This document shows positions 21,115 through 31,491 of a stretch of 54,410 nucleotides of DNA, in pieces. Each line of letters begins with the position of its first letter. Position 1 is the stretch's first letter. The notes under the pieces were generated by a model. It saw only the letters and a program-made list of their open reading frames with translations. It was not told the origin of the DNA and made no database searches. Origin of the DNA: Burkholderiaceae bacterium (GTDB lineage Bacteria > Pseudomonadota > Gammaproteobacteria > Burkholderiales > Burkholderiaceae_C); NCBI GenBank assembly GCA_013360485.1, contig JABWBN010000004.1, positions 1-54,410 on the forward strand, in the 5' to 3' direction. The position numbers were made by a program, and so were the translations under genes.

Positions 21115-22629
21115 TCACCCAAGATCGACCCATTGCTCGACCAGTTCGGCGGCGCGCATCGCGTGATGGCCCGGTGCCTGATCGGCTGTGTGCCCGTGCA
21201 ACCAGGCGGCGTCCGCCGCGATGTCGACGCCATCGTCCGATGCGCGCGTGGCCCACGTGCCACCAAGCCAGCCGGCCAACACGTCGCCTGTGCCGGCGGC
21301 TGCCAGCCGGGCATTGCCGGTCGGGTTGATCCGAGGCAACACTTCCGGACGCGGGCCTGCCATCACGGTGCCCGAGCCCTTGAGCAGCACGGTGCACGAC
21401 AGCTCGTGCGCCAGTGAGCGCGCAGCCCCGAGCCGATCGGCCTGGATCTGCGATGCAGAACTGCCCAGCAGGCGCGCGGCCTCCAGCGGATGTGGAGTCA
21501 GGACGCTGGCAAGGCCGCGTGCGGCGCGCGAACGCAGCGCGCGCTTCAGTGCCGGTGAGGCGGCAATGGCGTTGAGGGCATCGGCATCCAGCACCAGCCG
21601 TGCAGCATGGTGGATGACGGCTGGAAGAGCGGCTGCGATGGCCTCACCGCCACCGCACCCACATACGACGGTGGCCGCTGCCAAGTGAACCGGCGCAGTG
21701 GCGGAGTCGAACGGCCGCAGCATCAGCTCCGGCCAGGTTGGGTCGAGCGACAAGGCGGCTGAGTCCAACAGCGCCAAGTAGACGCGGCCGGCGCCAGCGG
21801 CCAGTGCGGCCCTCGCTGCCAGCACCGCGGCGCCGACCATACCGGCTGCACCGCCGATCACCCGAACATCGCCGAAGCTGCCCTTGTGTTGGCTGTGCAG
21901 CCGCCGCTGGGGGTGCGGCGGCGCACTGAGCCAAGCGTCTGGCGGTGTGGCATCGTCCACTCCGAGCCGGGCAAGCCAGACCGTGCCGGCATGGTCACGC
22001 CCGTGATGGGTGAACAAGCCCGGCTTGAGCGTGAGCATGGCGAGTGTGTGGGAGGCACGAACGGCCGCGCCGCCGATCACGCAGCCGGTGTCGACGGCCA
22101 GTCCCGAGGGCACGTCAGCCGCGAGGACGGGCGCACCCTGCGTGCCATTGATGGCGTCGATGGCGGCTGCGATCACCCCCTCGGGGGGTCGGCTGGCCCC
22201 GATGCCCAGCACCGCATCGATCACCAGATCGACCGCGCCTGCTGACGGCGCGACAGGCCCCGCGGTATCGAGGTTCACTTCGGCCTCACGCGCCATGGCC
22301 AGTGCGCGTGCGGCGTCGGCCGACGGGCTGGAATCGCCGGGCAACAGGGTCGCACGTATGCGCCAACCGCGACTGGCAAGCTCGGCCGCCGCCACCAAGC
22401 CGTCTGCGCCGTTGTTCCCTGGTCCGCACACGACCCAGGCGCTGCGCGCTCGCGGCGCGATCGCCACGGCCAACCTGGCCAGGCTGGCGCCGGCACGCGC
22501 CATCAAGGTGAACTCGGGAACCGTCGCCAGCGCATTGCGCTCGATGGTGCGTGTGCTGGCCACGCCATGCAGCGACCAACCCCGCCGGGATGGCAACACG
22601 CGGTCAACGAGCAGTGCGGGCGGTTGCAT
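21115..22629 (-). CDS. nnr: Bifunctional NAD(P)H-hydrate epimerase/ADP-dependent NAD(P)H-hydrate dehydratase
   Basis: Nnr repairs hydrated NAD(P)H: the N-terminal YjeF_N domain epimerizes R- and S-forms and the C-terminal ribokinase-like domain dehydrates the S-form with ADP. From ATG 22629 the protein has 504 residues; a TTG at 22704 overlapping the dadA stop would add 25. The epimerase half carries VVCGPGNNGADGLVAA and AADVPSGLAVDTG. The dehydratase half carries GSFGDVRVIGGAAGM, LTPHPLEAARLLG and the active-site GTGDVLAGWLGG. It is the last gene of a leftward amidase-dadA-nnr unit. Confidence 0.93.
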   Translation of the reverse strand: MQPPALLVDRVLPSRRGWSLHGVASTRTIERNALATVPEFTLMARAGASLARLAVAIAPRARSAWVVCGPGNNGADGLVAAAELASRGWRIRATLLPGDSSPSADAARALAMAREAEVNLDTAGPVAPSAGAVDLVIDAVLGIGASRPPEGVIAAAIDAINGTQGAPVLAADVPSGLAVDTGCVIGGAAVRASHTLAMLTLKPGLFTHHGRDHAGTVWLARLGVDDATPPDAWLSAPPHPQRRLHSQHKGSFGDVRVIGGAAGMVGAAVLAARAALAAGAGRVYLALLDSAALSLDPTWPELMLRPFDSATAPVHLAAATVVCGCGGGEAIAAALPAVIHHAARLVLDADALNAIAASPALKRALRSRAARGLASVLTPHPLEAARLLGSSASQIQADRLGAARSLAHELSCTVLLKGSGTVMAGPRPEVLPRINPTGNARLAAAGTGDVLAGWLGGTWATRASDDGVDIAADAAWLHGHTADQAPGHHAMRAAELVEQWVDLG

Positions 22630-22700
22630 GGCCGGATTGTGCGACGTGCAGGCTCTTACGGCGTTCAGGCGCCGCCGGCGGCTGGCTGGCAGCGCCGGAT

Positions 22701-23975
22701 TCAACGCAGGCGATCAGGCGTGAACCCGGACGGGTCGATGGCTGGTGTGCGGCCGGCCACCAGGTCGGCCAGTAGACGTGCGGAGCCGGCGCACAGTGCC
22801 CAGCCGCTGCTGCCGTGACCCAGATTGATCCACACCCCTGCCGGTCCGGCGCGGCCGATGACCGGGGGGCCATCGGGCAGCATCGGACGCGCACCCTTCC
22901 AAGCTTGCACCTGCGCCAGTTGCGCGCAACCTGGAAACCAGTCGTCGAGAACCTTGTACAAGGTGCTCAATGCAGCCGGGTTGTGAATGTCCAGACGTCC
23001 ACCCAATTCGGCACTGCCGGCCACGCGCACCCGCTGGCCGAGACGACTCACGGCGACCTTGAGCTGCTCATCCATGATCGCCGAACGAGGCCCGATGTCG
23101 GGGTGCCCTTCGAAGTGCCGCAACGGGGCGGTGATCGAGTAACCATGGACGGCGATCATCGGAACACGTACACCCAGAGGCGCCAGCAGCGACACCGAAG
23201 GCAACGCGGCGCACACCACGATGGCGTCGAACGATTCCGTGATGCCGCCGACGGCGGTGTCGCATGCAATCGCGTGCACGCTGGGCTTGGAGCCGGGCTC
23301 GATGCGTTGGACCTCGTGCTGGAAACGAAAGTCCGCACCGCGCCGCTGCGCCTCCAGCCGCAACAGGTGGGCGAACTGGCGGCAATTGCCCACCAGCGCA
23401 CCCGGCAGGTGTATGGCTGCGAGCAGTGGCGTCGCGGGGTTCAGACCAGGCTCGATCTGCCTGGCGCTCTTGGCATCGACGAGATGGAAGGACTCGCCCA
23501 GCTCAGCCAGGAGCTTCAGTCCCGTCCTGGCCTGCTTGAGTTCCCGCTGCGAGCGCAGCAGGACCAGGTATCCGTCCGTGCGTTCGAAATCCAGGCGCAA
23601 GTCGTGCGACAGCGCGCGCAGTCGGTCGTGGCTGTCCCGCGCGAGCCGATGCATGGACGCGCGGTGCCCGGCACTGGTGCGTGCATCACAGGCGCGCCAC
23701 CATCGCCACATCCATCGCCACTGCCCGGGGGCGCCCAGGCTGGCAATGCGCAGCGGTGCGTGGCGACCGGCGAGGTGGCCCAGCATCTTGCGCGGCATGC
23801 CGGGCGCCGCCCAGGGTGCCACATATCCTGGCGCAACGACGCCTGCATTGGCGAAGCTGGTTTCCTCCGCGACCGATGCGCGGCGCTCAAAGACGACGAC
23901 CTCATGACCGTCGCACTGGAGCTCGTAGGCGGTGGTCACGCCGACGATGCCGGCGCCAACGACGGCGATCTTCAT
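22701..23975 (-). CDS. dadA: D-amino-acid dehydrogenase (DadA-type FAD oxidoreductase)
   Basis: DadA oxidatively deaminates D-amino acids at the inner membrane and passes electrons to the respiratory chain. The 424-residue protein opens with the Rossmann FAD motif GAGIVGVTTAYEL (residues 7-19), then the family hallmark SFANAGVVAPGYVAPWAAPGM, and ends with the C-terminal FAD-contact region INLGHGSSGWALCAGSARLL. The start codon overlaps the amidase stop by 4 nt. The substrate range (D-Ala or broader) cannot be read from sequence. Confidence 0.92.
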   Translation of the reverse strand: MKIAVVGAGIVGVTTAYELQCDGHEVVVFERRASVAEETSFANAGVVAPGYVAPWAAPGMPRKMLGHLAGRHAPLRIASLGAPGQWRWMWRWWRACDARTSAGHRASMHRLARDSHDRLRALSHDLRLDFERTDGYLVLLRSQRELKQARTGLKLLAELGESFHLVDAKSARQIEPGLNPATPLLAAIHLPGALVGNCRQFAHLLRLEAQRRGADFRFQHEVQRIEPGSKPSVHAIACDTAVGGITESFDAIVVCAALPSVSLLAPLGVRVPMIAVHGYSITAPLRHFEGHPDIGPRSAIMDEQLKVAVSRLGQRVRVAGSAELGGRLDIHNPAALSTLYKVLDDWFPGCAQLAQVQAWKGARPMLPDGPPVIGRAGPAGVWINLGHGSSGWALCAGSARLLADLVAGRTPAIDPSGFTPDRLR

Positions 23976-25354
23976 GGTGCGCCAGTACCTGTTGTAGCCA
24001 TGCCGCGTCCAACAGCCAGAGCGGCTTCGGCGCCTTCGGCCAGGTCGAGCAGCCTCTCGTCCGCGCCTGCCGCAGCCCACATCATCAAGCCCACGGGGGC
24101 GCTGCCTGTCGGGTGGCAAGGCAAGGACACAGCGCAACCATCGAGCATGTTGACGACCGATGGATTGCGCAGCAGCAATGCGTTGACACGGAAGAACGCC
24201 GCATCGTCTTGGGTCAGGGGCGCCATGGGCGGGGCCACAATGGGCACCGTCGGGCACAGCAGGGCGTCGTACTGGCGGGTCGCGGTTTCGATCTCGACGA
24301 CCCAACGTCCGCGCGCTTCGTGCAACTCGATGTAGTCGGCTGCGCTCATCCGCGCGCCGCGCTCGATGCGCAACGCCACACGCGGGTCGTACTCGGCACG
24401 CTGCAGGGGAAGGTGCCGCCGGTGCCAGGCCCAGCTCTCGGCTGCTGCGAAGCTGCCGAGTGCCTGCCACTCGGCCAGGCGGGCCAACTGCGGCAGCTCG
24501 ATCGTTTCGATATGTGCGCCAGCACGCGACAGCACGCCCAGAGCTGCATCGAAGGTGCTGGCCACCACGGGTTCGAGGTCGTCGAGGACCAGCGTCGAGG
24601 GCACCGCCAGACGCGCCGAGCGCAGTGGAAGTGCCACGCGCACGCCGGCCGGGGCGAGTTCCATCCCGCACAGCACGGCATCGACAAGACGCGCATCGTG
24701 TGTGTCCCGCGTGATGGCGCAGACGGTATCGAGGGTGGTCGACAGCGCAATCACACCGGCGCGCGGAACGCGCCGCTGCGTGCCCTTGAAGCCGACCAGC
24801 CCCTGCAGCGCGGCAGGAATCCGGATCGAGCCGCCGGTGTCCGAGCCCAGGGCGGCACGGCAGGCGCCGGCGGCCACGGTTACCGCACCGCCGCTGGTCG
24901 AGCCACCCGGAATGCAGGCCGTTGAACCCGGCATCGCCGGATTGATCGGCGTACCCAGGTGTGGATTGATGCCGACGCCCGAGAAGGCGAACTCGCTGAG
25001 ATTGGTGTGCCCCATCAGCAGTGCGCCGGCAGATCGAAGTCGGGCCACTGCCAGGCTGTCGGCCGCCGCTGGCGCAGCCTTTGCCAGCACCCTCGAGCCT
25101 GCGGTCGTGGGATGACCGGCGACATCGAACAGGTCCTTCACCGATAGTGTCCAGCCTGCCAGCGGACCGAGTGGCTGCGAGGCCGCGCGCAAGATGTCGA
25201 GGCTTCGCGCACTGGCTCCTGCACTTTCGTCGAATCGACGCACCCAGGCATGCTGACAGACCTTCGAGTCGGCGACCGCGATGGCTTGGGCGAGGTTGTC
25301 CGCGAAGCTCTGGCCGGCGCCTGCTATAATCTTTGGGTTTACCTGGAGGGCCAT
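23972..25354 (-). CDS. Amidase-signature family hydrolase (AtzE/GatA-like)
   Basis: Enzymes of this family hydrolyse carboxamides with a Ser-cisSer-Lys triad. The 460-residue protein shows the lysine in LSVKDLFDVAG, the Gly/Ser-rich signature PGGSTSGGAVTVAAG and the nucleophile region LGSDTGGSIRIPAALQG, so it should be active. It resembles stand-alone amidases (AtzE-type) more than GatA, and no gatB or gatC is nearby. The 4-nt overlap with dadA suggests joint use of an amino-acid amide or similar compound, but that is an inference. The start at 25354 is uncertain: no ribosome-binding site is visible, and the rpsB promoter lies inside this frame. Confidence 0.85.
   Translation of the reverse strand: MALQVNPKIIAGAGQSFADNLAQAIAVADSKVCQHAWVRRFDESAGASARSLDILRAASQPLGPLAGWTLSVKDLFDVAGHPTTAGSRVLAKAAPAAADSLAVARLRSAGALLMGHTNLSEFAFSGVGINPHLGTPINPAMPGSTACIPGGSTSGGAVTVAAGACRAALGSDTGGSIRIPAALQGLVGFKGTQRRVPRAGVIALSTTLDTVCAITRDTHDARLVDAVLCGMELAPAGVRVALPLRSARLAVPSTLVLDDLEPVVASTFDAALGVLSRAGAHIETIELPQLARLAEWQALGSFAAAESWAWHRRHLPLQRAEYDPRVALRIERGARMSAADYIELHEARGRWVVEIETATRQYDALLCPTVPIVAPPMAPLTQDDAAFFRVNALLLRNPSVVNMLDGCAVSLPCHPTGSAPVGLMMWAAAGADERLLDLAEGAEAALAVGRGMATTGTGAP
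25322..25330 (+). promoter_or_regulatory. Extended -10 promoter of rpsB-tsf
   Basis: TGCTATAAT is a perfect extended -10 element. The -35 is poor: GCGAAG at 17 bp, or TTGTCC 23 bp upstream. Transcription would begin near 25337 and leave a leader of about 185 nt before the rpsB ATG, the size expected for the S2 autoregulatory leader known in related bacteria. It lies within the 5' end of the opposing amidase gene. Confidence 0.7.
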
Positions 25355-25521
25355 GCGCTATGACGGTGCGGCCGCAGGTGAACTCAATCGCGAACCGGCC
25401 AACTGAAGAAGGTGTCGCGCAGGCCCGCAACAGCCGAAGCACCCCCGACTGTGGGTGTCTCCCGTGTGGTGGACCTTGCGCGATTCGCGCCGGATTCTAG
25501 ACCCAACCTTTGGAGTGCTCC

Positions 25522-26265
25522 ATGTCCGTCACGATGCGTGAAATGCTGGAGGCGGGTGTCCATTTTGGACATCAAACCCGCTTCTGGAACCCCAAGATGG
25601 CGCCGTTCATCTATGGCCATCGCAACAAGATCCACATCATCAACCTCGAGAAGACGCTTCCGAAGTTCGAGGAGGCGATGAAGTTCGTGCGCCAGCTGGC
25701 TGCTCGCCGCGGCACGGTCCTGATGGTAGGTACCAAGCGTCAGGCGCGGGATGTGATCGCCCTCGAGGCGCAGCGCGTGGGTATGCCCTTCGTCGACCAG
25801 CGCTGGCTCGGCGGCATGCTGACCAACTTCAAGACCGTCAAGGGATCTTTGAAGAAGCTCAAGGACATGCAGGCCCAGAAGGAAGCCGGTCTCGAGCAGA
25901 TGACCAAGAAGGAAGCGCTGATGTTCGAGCGGGAGCTGACCAAGCTCGAGAAGGACATCGGTGGCATCCAGGACATGAACGCACTGCCCGATGCGTTGTT
26001 CGTCATTGACGTTGGCTATCACAAGATCGCGGTGGCCGAGGCCAAGAAGCTCGGCATTCCCGTGATCGGCGTGGTCGACACCAACCATTCGCCCGATGGC
26101 ATCGACTACGTCATCCCCGGTAACGACGACTCCGCTAAGGCCGTGGCACTGTACGCGCGTGCCGTTGCGGACGCCGTGCACGACGGCAAGGCCAATGCCA
26201 TCAACGAGGTGGCTCAAGTCGCCGCCGGCACCGACGAGTTCGTCGAGGTCAGCGAAGACGCCTGA
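25522..26265 (+). CDS. rpsB: 30S ribosomal protein S2
   Basis: S2 binds late to the 30S subunit and is needed for S1 binding. I start at ATG 25522 ([20 protein letters not shown], 247 residues), preceded by TTTGGAG; the frame extends four codons further upstream but the family N-terminus is here. S2 signatures are [22 protein letters not shown] and [24 protein letters not shown]. In proteobacteria S2 represses its own rpsB-tsf mRNA through the leader. Confidence 0.98.
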   Translation: MSVTMREMLEAGVHFGHQTRFWNPKMAPFIYGHRNKIHIINLEKTLPKFEEAMKFVRQLAARRGTVLMVGTKRQARDVIALEAQRVGMPFVDQRWLGGMLTNFKTVKGSLKKLKDMQAQKEAGLEQMTKKEALMFERELTKLEKDIGGIQDMNALPDALFVIDVGYHKIAVAEAKKLGIPVIGVVDTNHSPDGIDYVIPGNDDSAKAVALYARAVADAVHDGKANAINEVAQVAAGTDEFVEVSEDA

Positions 26266-26290
26266 GCGTCGCCCCAACACCAATGAACGA

Positions 26291-26313
26291 GGGGCTGTCA
26301 CAGCCCCTTTTTC
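26291..26313 (+). terminator. Attenuator-like terminator between rpsB and tsf
   Basis: GGGGCTG-TCA-CAGCCCC forms a 7-bp GC-rich stem with a 3-nt loop, followed by TTTTT. Placed between co-transcribed genes, it probably terminates part of the transcripts and lowers tsf output relative to rpsB, as known for the E. coli rpsB-tsf gap. Confidence 0.75.
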
Positions 26314-26334
26314 TCAGCGAACGGAGATTTGAAG

Positions 26335-27231
26335 ATGGCAGCAATCACTGCAAGCATGGTCGCCGAACTGCGCGCCAAGACCGACGCCCCGATGATGGAG
26401 TGCAAGAAGGCGCTGACCGAGGCCGAAGGCGACATGGATCGCGCGGAGGAAATCCTGCGCGTCAAGCTGGGCAACAAGGCCGGCAAGGCGGCCTCGCGGG
26501 TCACTGCCGAGGGCGTGGTCGCCGCTGCGGTCCAGGGGAACACGGGTGCGCTGGTCGAAATCAACTGCGAGACCGACTTCGTTTCGAAGAACGAATCCTT
26601 CCTGGCTTTCGCGAAGGCCTGCGCCGCCCTGGTGGCCGAGCAGAACCCTGGCGATGTCGCCGCGCTCGCTGCACTGCCGTACAGCCAAGACGGGTTCGGC
26701 CCGACGATCGACGACGTGCGCAGGGGCCTTGTGGGCAAGATCGGTGAGAACATGTCGATCCGCCGATTCCGGCGCTATGCGGCAGGTGGCAAGCTCGCCT
26801 ACTACCTGCACGGCACGCGAATCGGTGTGATCGTCGAGTTCGACGGTGACGACGTGGCGGCCAAGGATGTGGCCATGCATGTCGCGGCCATGAAGCCGGC
26901 GGCGCTTTCTGCAGCCGATGTGCCCGCCGAACTGGTCGAAAAGGAGCGCAAGATCGCCACCGAAAAGGCGGCGGAGTCTGGCAAGCCGGCCGAGATCATT
27001 TCCAAGATGGTCGAAGGCTCGGTGCAGAAATTCCTGAAGGAGGTCTCGTTGCTCGACCAGGTGTTCGTGAAGGCTGCAGACGGCAAGCAGACGGTCGGCG
27101 CGATGCTCAAAGAGAAGGCCACGGCGGTCAAGGGCTTCACGCTGTATGTGGTGGGCGAGGGCATCGAGAAGAAGACGGACGACTTTGCAGCCGAGGTGGC
27201 TGCACAAGTGGCCGCCGCCAAGGGCCAGTGA
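26335..27231 (+). CDS. tsf: Elongation factor Ts
   Basis: EF-Ts is the nucleotide-exchange factor that releases GDP from EF-Tu. The start is ATG 26335 ([20 protein letters not shown], 298 residues), two codons inside the longest frame; homologues begin there and GGAGA lies just upstream. The UBA-like N-terminal domain has [20 protein letters not shown], and the core contains the [10 protein letters not shown] segment that contacts EF-Tu. Confidence 0.98.
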   Translation: MAAITASMVAELRAKTDAPMMECKKALTEAEGDMDRAEEILRVKLGNKAGKAASRVTAEGVVAAAVQGNTGALVEINCETDFVSKNESFLAFAKACAALVAEQNPGDVAALAALPYSQDGFGPTIDDVRRGLVGKIGENMSIRRFRRYAAGGKLAYYLHGTRIGVIVEFDGDDVAAKDVAMHVAAMKPAALSAADVPAELVEKERKIATEKAAESGKPAEIISKMVEGSVQKFLKEVSLLDQVFVKAADGKQTVGAMLKEKATAVKGFTLYVVGEGIEKKTDDFAAEVAAQVAAAKGQ

Positions 27232-27313
27232 AACCCGGGGGTGGCTGTGCTGGCACGGCTTGGCGCCCCTTAAACTCCCCCCCATCTGTTCCTGCACCCG
27301 AGAGCCCTGACGC

Positions 27314-28024
27314 ATGCCGGCCTACAAGCGTATCCTCCTCAAGCTGTCCGGCGAAGCCCTGATGGGTGACGACGCCTACGGCATCAACCGAGCCACCATC
27401 GTGCGCATGGTGCGTGAGGTGGCCGAGGTCACCTCGCTGGGCTGCGAGGTTGCGGTGGTGATTGGCGGAGGGAACATCTTTCGTGGCGTGGCAGGCGGCT
27501 CGGTCGGAATGGATCGTGCCACAGCCGACTACATGGGCATGCTTGCCACGGTGATGAATTCCCTGGCCTTGGCCGACACCATGCGCCAGGAGGGCATGAC
27601 GGCACGCGTGATGTCGGCCATCAGCATCGAACAGGTGGTTGAGCCATACGTTCGACCCAAGGCGCTGCAGTACCTCGAAGAGGGCAAGGTGGTGATCTTC
27701 GCCGCCGGCACCGGCAACCCGTTCTTCACCACCGACACCGCCGCGGCGTTGCGCGGCGCCGAGGTCGGGGCCGAGATCGTGCTCAAGGCCACCAAGGTCG
27801 ACGGTGTCTATACCGCCGATCCGCGCAAGGACCCCACCGCCACTCGCTACGCCTCGGTGAGTTTCGACGAGGCGATCACCCGCAACCTGCAGGTGATGGA
27901 TGCGACCGCGTTCGCGCTGTGCCGCGACCAGAAACTGCCGATCAAGGTGTTTTCGATCTTCAAGGTCGGCGCGTTGAAGCGGGTGGTGCAGGGCGAGGAC
28001 GAGGGTACGCTCGTCCACGTTTGA
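27314..28024 (+). CDS. pyrH: UMP kinase
   Basis: PyrH phosphorylates UMP to UDP in pyrimidine synthesis and is a hexamer regulated by GTP and UTP. The 236-residue protein of the amino-acid kinase family begins [17 protein letters not shown] and includes the IGGGNIFRG and [16 protein letters not shown] motifs. It follows tsf by 82 nt in the standard rpsB-tsf-pyrH-frr order. Confidence 0.98.
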   Translation: MPAYKRILLKLSGEALMGDDAYGINRATIVRMVREVAEVTSLGCEVAVVIGGGNIFRGVAGGSVGMDRATADYMGMLATVMNSLALADTMRQEGMTARVMSAISIEQVVEPYVRPKALQYLEEGKVVIFAAGTGNPFFTTDTAAALRGAEVGAEIVLKATKVDGVYTADPRKDPTATRYASVSFDEAITRNLQVMDATAFALCRDQKLPIKVFSIFKVGALKRVVQGEDEGTLVHV

Positions 28025-28042
28025 GCCAGGAGTGCACACACC

Positions 28043-28603
28043 ATGACCATTGCCGACATCAAGAAGACCGCGGAGACCAAGATGGCCAAGTCCGTCGACG
28101 CGTTCAAGGCCGAGTTGCAGAAGATCCGCACGGGACGCGCTCACCCGGGCATCCTTGACCAAGTGCACGTCGACTACTACGGATCGATGGTTCCGATCAG
28201 TCAGGTGGCCAATGTCTCGCTGCTGGATGCACGCACGATCAGCGTGCAGCCTTGGGAGAAGGGCATGGGTCCCAAGATCGAAAAGGCCATTCGCGAAAGT
28301 GACCTGGGGCTCAACCCGTCTGCGCAGGGCGACCTGCTGCGCGTGCCAATGCCGCCGCTGACCGAAGAGCGTCGCAAGGATCTCACCAAGGTGGTCCGTC
28401 ACGCTGGCGAGGAAGCCAAAGTGGCGGTGCGCAACCTGCGTCGCGACGCCAATGAGCACCTGAAGCGTCTGCTCAAGGAAAAAGCAGTTGCAGAAGACGA
28501 GGAGCGGCGTGCCCAGGACGACGTGCAGAAGCTGACCGACCGCACGGTGGCAGAGATCGACAAGCTCGTGCATTCGAAAGAAGCCGAGATCCTCGCGGTC
28601 TGA
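28043..28603 (+). CDS. frr: Ribosome recycling factor
   Basis: RRF splits post-termination ribosomes together with EF-G. The 186-residue protein has the expected length and the RRF features [12 protein letters not shown] and [21 protein letters not shown] in its three-helix bundle. An AGGAG ribosome-binding site lies upstream. It is followed 1 nt later by uppS. Confidence 0.98.
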   Translation: MTIADIKKTAETKMAKSVDAFKAELQKIRTGRAHPGILDQVHVDYYGSMVPISQVANVSLLDARTISVQPWEKGMGPKIEKAIRESDLGLNPSAQGDLLRVPMPPLTEERRKDLTKVVRHAGEEAKVAVRNLRRDANEHLKRLLKEKAVAEDEERRAQDDVQKLTDRTVAEIDKLVHSKEAEILAV

Positions 28604-28604
28604 G

Positions 28605-29348
<744 letters not shown>

Positions 29349-29357
29349 TCGACTGGC

Positions 29358-30245
29358 ATGCTGCGGCTGCGCGTCATCACCGCCCTGGCTCTGATGGCCG
29401 TGCTGTTGCCAGCGCTGTTTGCGCCGGGCCCGCTGCCATTTGCGCTGCTGGCGTTGGCTGCGGTCAGCGCGGCGGGCTGGGAGTGGGCAAGGCTCAACAC
29501 CATGCACGCTGAACACCCAGGCGCCCAGGGTCAGACGGTGCGGCCGCCGGTCGACAACGCAGCATGGTCCTTGGGCAGCGGCGCGATCCTGGCCGTCGCC
29601 TGCCTGGCCACCGGCTACTGGTGGCCCGGCGGACCTGGCGGCAGCGGCTTGTGGTGGGTCGCAGCGACGCTTTGGATCGTCGGCGGCACCTGGGCGCTTA
29701 GGGCCGGACCGGCGGGCTGGGGTCGACAACCCGTTGCGCTGCGCTGGCTGTTGGGACTGGTGCTGCTGTGGTTGGCGTGGCTGGCCATGGTGCAGGCCCG
29801 CACCCTGGGTATCAATTTCCTGCTGTCGATCCTGTGTGTGGTCTGGGCCGCCGACATCGCCGCATACTTTGGTGGGCGTGCCTTCGGTCGCCGCAAGCTG
29901 GCTCCGTCCATCAGTCCCGGAAAAAGCTGGGAGGGTGTGTACGCGGGGGTCCTGGGCGTTCTTGTATTGGCGCAGCTGTGGATCAACGCCGATGCGCGCT
30001 GGACCTTGGACTCGCCCAGCTTGTTTACCTTGCTAGACCGGCACCTGGGTACCGCTTTGTCGATGCTGGCGTGTGCGGCATTGGCCGGGCTCAGTGTCAT
30101 GGGTGACCTCTTCGAATCGCTGGTCAAGCGCAGTGCCGGCGCCAAGGACTCGAGCGCATTGCTTCCGGGGCACGGCGGGGTGCTCGATCGCATCGATGCA
30201 CTGCTGCCAGTACTACCGGCCGCTTTGGCGCTGGCGATGCTTTGA
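29358..30245 (+). CDS. cdsA: Phosphatidate cytidylyltransferase
   Basis: CdsA makes CDP-diacylglycerol from phosphatidate and CTP at the inner membrane, the branch point for all phospholipids. The 295-residue protein is mostly transmembrane helices and ends with the CDS signature: SLVKRSAGAKDSSALLPGHG followed by GVLDRIDALL. It follows uppS by 9 nt. A 61-nt gap separates it from dxr. Confidence 0.95.
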   Translation: MLRLRVITALALMAVLLPALFAPGPLPFALLALAAVSAAGWEWARLNTMHAEHPGAQGQTVRPPVDNAAWSLGSGAILAVACLATGYWWPGGPGGSGLWWVAATLWIVGGTWALRAGPAGWGRQPVALRWLLGLVLLWLAWLAMVQARTLGINFLLSILCVVWAADIAAYFGGRAFGRRKLAPSISPGKSWEGVYAGVLGVLVLAQLWINADARWTLDSPSLFTLLDRHLGTALSMLACAALAGLSVMGDLFESLVKRSAGAKDSSALLPGHGGVLDRIDALLPVLPAALALAML

Positions 30246-30306
30246 CGCGCGCCACGGAATTCGCCCGCGACTTCGCCGTTCCCCAGTCTGACTAGAGCAG
30301 TTCAAC

Positions 30307-31491
30307 ATGCGTCAACGCGTTTGCATCCTCGGGGCTACGGGTTCGGTAGGTCGGAACACGCTGGACGTGATCGCCCGGCATCCGCAGCGGTTTGAGGTGT
30401 TTGCACTGAGTGCCCACGCCCGCATGGACGATCTCGTTGCATTGTGCGAGCAGTGGCGGCCGCCGTATGCAGCCGTGGGCGATGCGGCGCAGGCAACCGA
30501 TGTGGCGGGTCGCCTGCGCGCCGCCGGATTGTCCACGGAGGTGGTGCATGGTTCGCAAGCGTTGTGCGAGCTCGCTGCGCACCCGGAGGTGGACAGCGTG
30601 ATGGCCGCCATCGTTGGTGCGGCGGGGTTGGCACCGTGCCTGGCGGCTGCGGCGGCCGGCAAGAGGCTGATGCTTGCCAACAAGGAGGCTCTCGTGGTTG
30701 GGGCGGGCCTGTTCATGCGCACGGTTCGTGAGGGCGGCGCCACGCTACTGCCGATCGATAGCGAGCACTCGGCCATCTTCCAGTGTTTGCCCGCAGATCG
30801 CCGGGAGTGGGCCGGTCTGATCGATCACATTGTCCTGACGGCCTCAGGCGGGCCGTTTCGAAGCCGCGACCCACATACGCTGTCGGCCGTCACGCCGCAG
30901 GAGGCCTGTGCGCACCCGAACTGGGTGATGGGGCGCAAGATCTCGGTGGACTCGGCCACGATGATGAACAAGGCACTCGAAGTGATCGAGGCCCGCTGGT
31001 TGTTCGGGCTGGAGCCCGAACAGATCCGGGTCATGATTCACCCGCAAAGCATCATTCACTCGATGGTCGTGTGTCGCGATGCGTCGGTGCTGGCCCAGCT
31101 GGGCACGCCGGACATGAAAGTGCCGATCAGCGTCGGACTGGCGCATCCGCGGCGGATGGAATCCGGCGCTCCATCGCTGGATTTCGGCAGCGTGGGTGCG
31201 CTGACCTTCGAACCCGTCGACGGCGAGCGATTCCCGGGCTTGGACCTGGCCTACCAGGCACTGCGGGAGCCCGAGGGATGCACCGCCGTGCTCAACGCAG
31301 CCAATGAAGTCGCAGTCCAGTCGTTTCTAGACGGGCGCATGTGCTACACGGATATCCACCGGGTCAATGCCGCCACTCTCGAACAGGTAACCCCTGGACC
31401 TGGAGAAGCAGGGTCGCTGGAGGCTCTGCTCGAACTGGATGGTCGCGCCAGGCGGGCTGCTGTCGCGCTGGTCAAGGAGTACGCGGCATGA
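30307..31491 (+). CDS. dxr: 1-deoxy-D-xylulose 5-phosphate reductoisomerase
   Basis: Dxr (IspC) converts DXP to MEP with NADPH, the first committed step of the MEP pathway that ispG continues. The 394-residue protein has the NADPH-binding motif ILGATGSVGRNTLDVI at its start, LANKEALVVGAG, the metal/substrate motif PIDSEHSAIFQ and the flexible-loop region NWVMGRKISVDSATMMNK. Its stop overlaps the rseP ATG by 4 nt. Confidence 0.98.
   Translation: MRQRVCILGATGSVGRNTLDVIARHPQRFEVFALSAHARMDDLVALCEQWRPPYAAVGDAAQATDVAGRLRAAGLSTEVVHGSQALCELAAHPEVDSVMAAIVGAAGLAPCLAAAAAGKRLMLANKEALVVGAGLFMRTVREGGATLLPIDSEHSAIFQCLPADRREWAGLIDHIVLTASGGPFRSRDPHTLSAVTPQEACAHPNWVMGRKISVDSATMMNKALEVIEARWLFGLEPEQIRVMIHPQSIIHSMVVCRDASVLAQLGTPDMKVPISVGLAHPRRMESGAPSLDFGSVGALTFEPVDGERFPGLDLAYQALREPEGCTAVLNAANEVAVQSFLDGRMCYTDIHRVNAATLEQVTPGPGEAGSLEALLELDGRARRAAVALVKEYAA

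Noticed and set aside
22701-25442. 913-residue minus-strand frame spanning dadA and the amidase
   Set aside because: Only its last 424 codons (DadA from 23975) are coding. The upstream part is an out-of-frame reading of the amidase gene.
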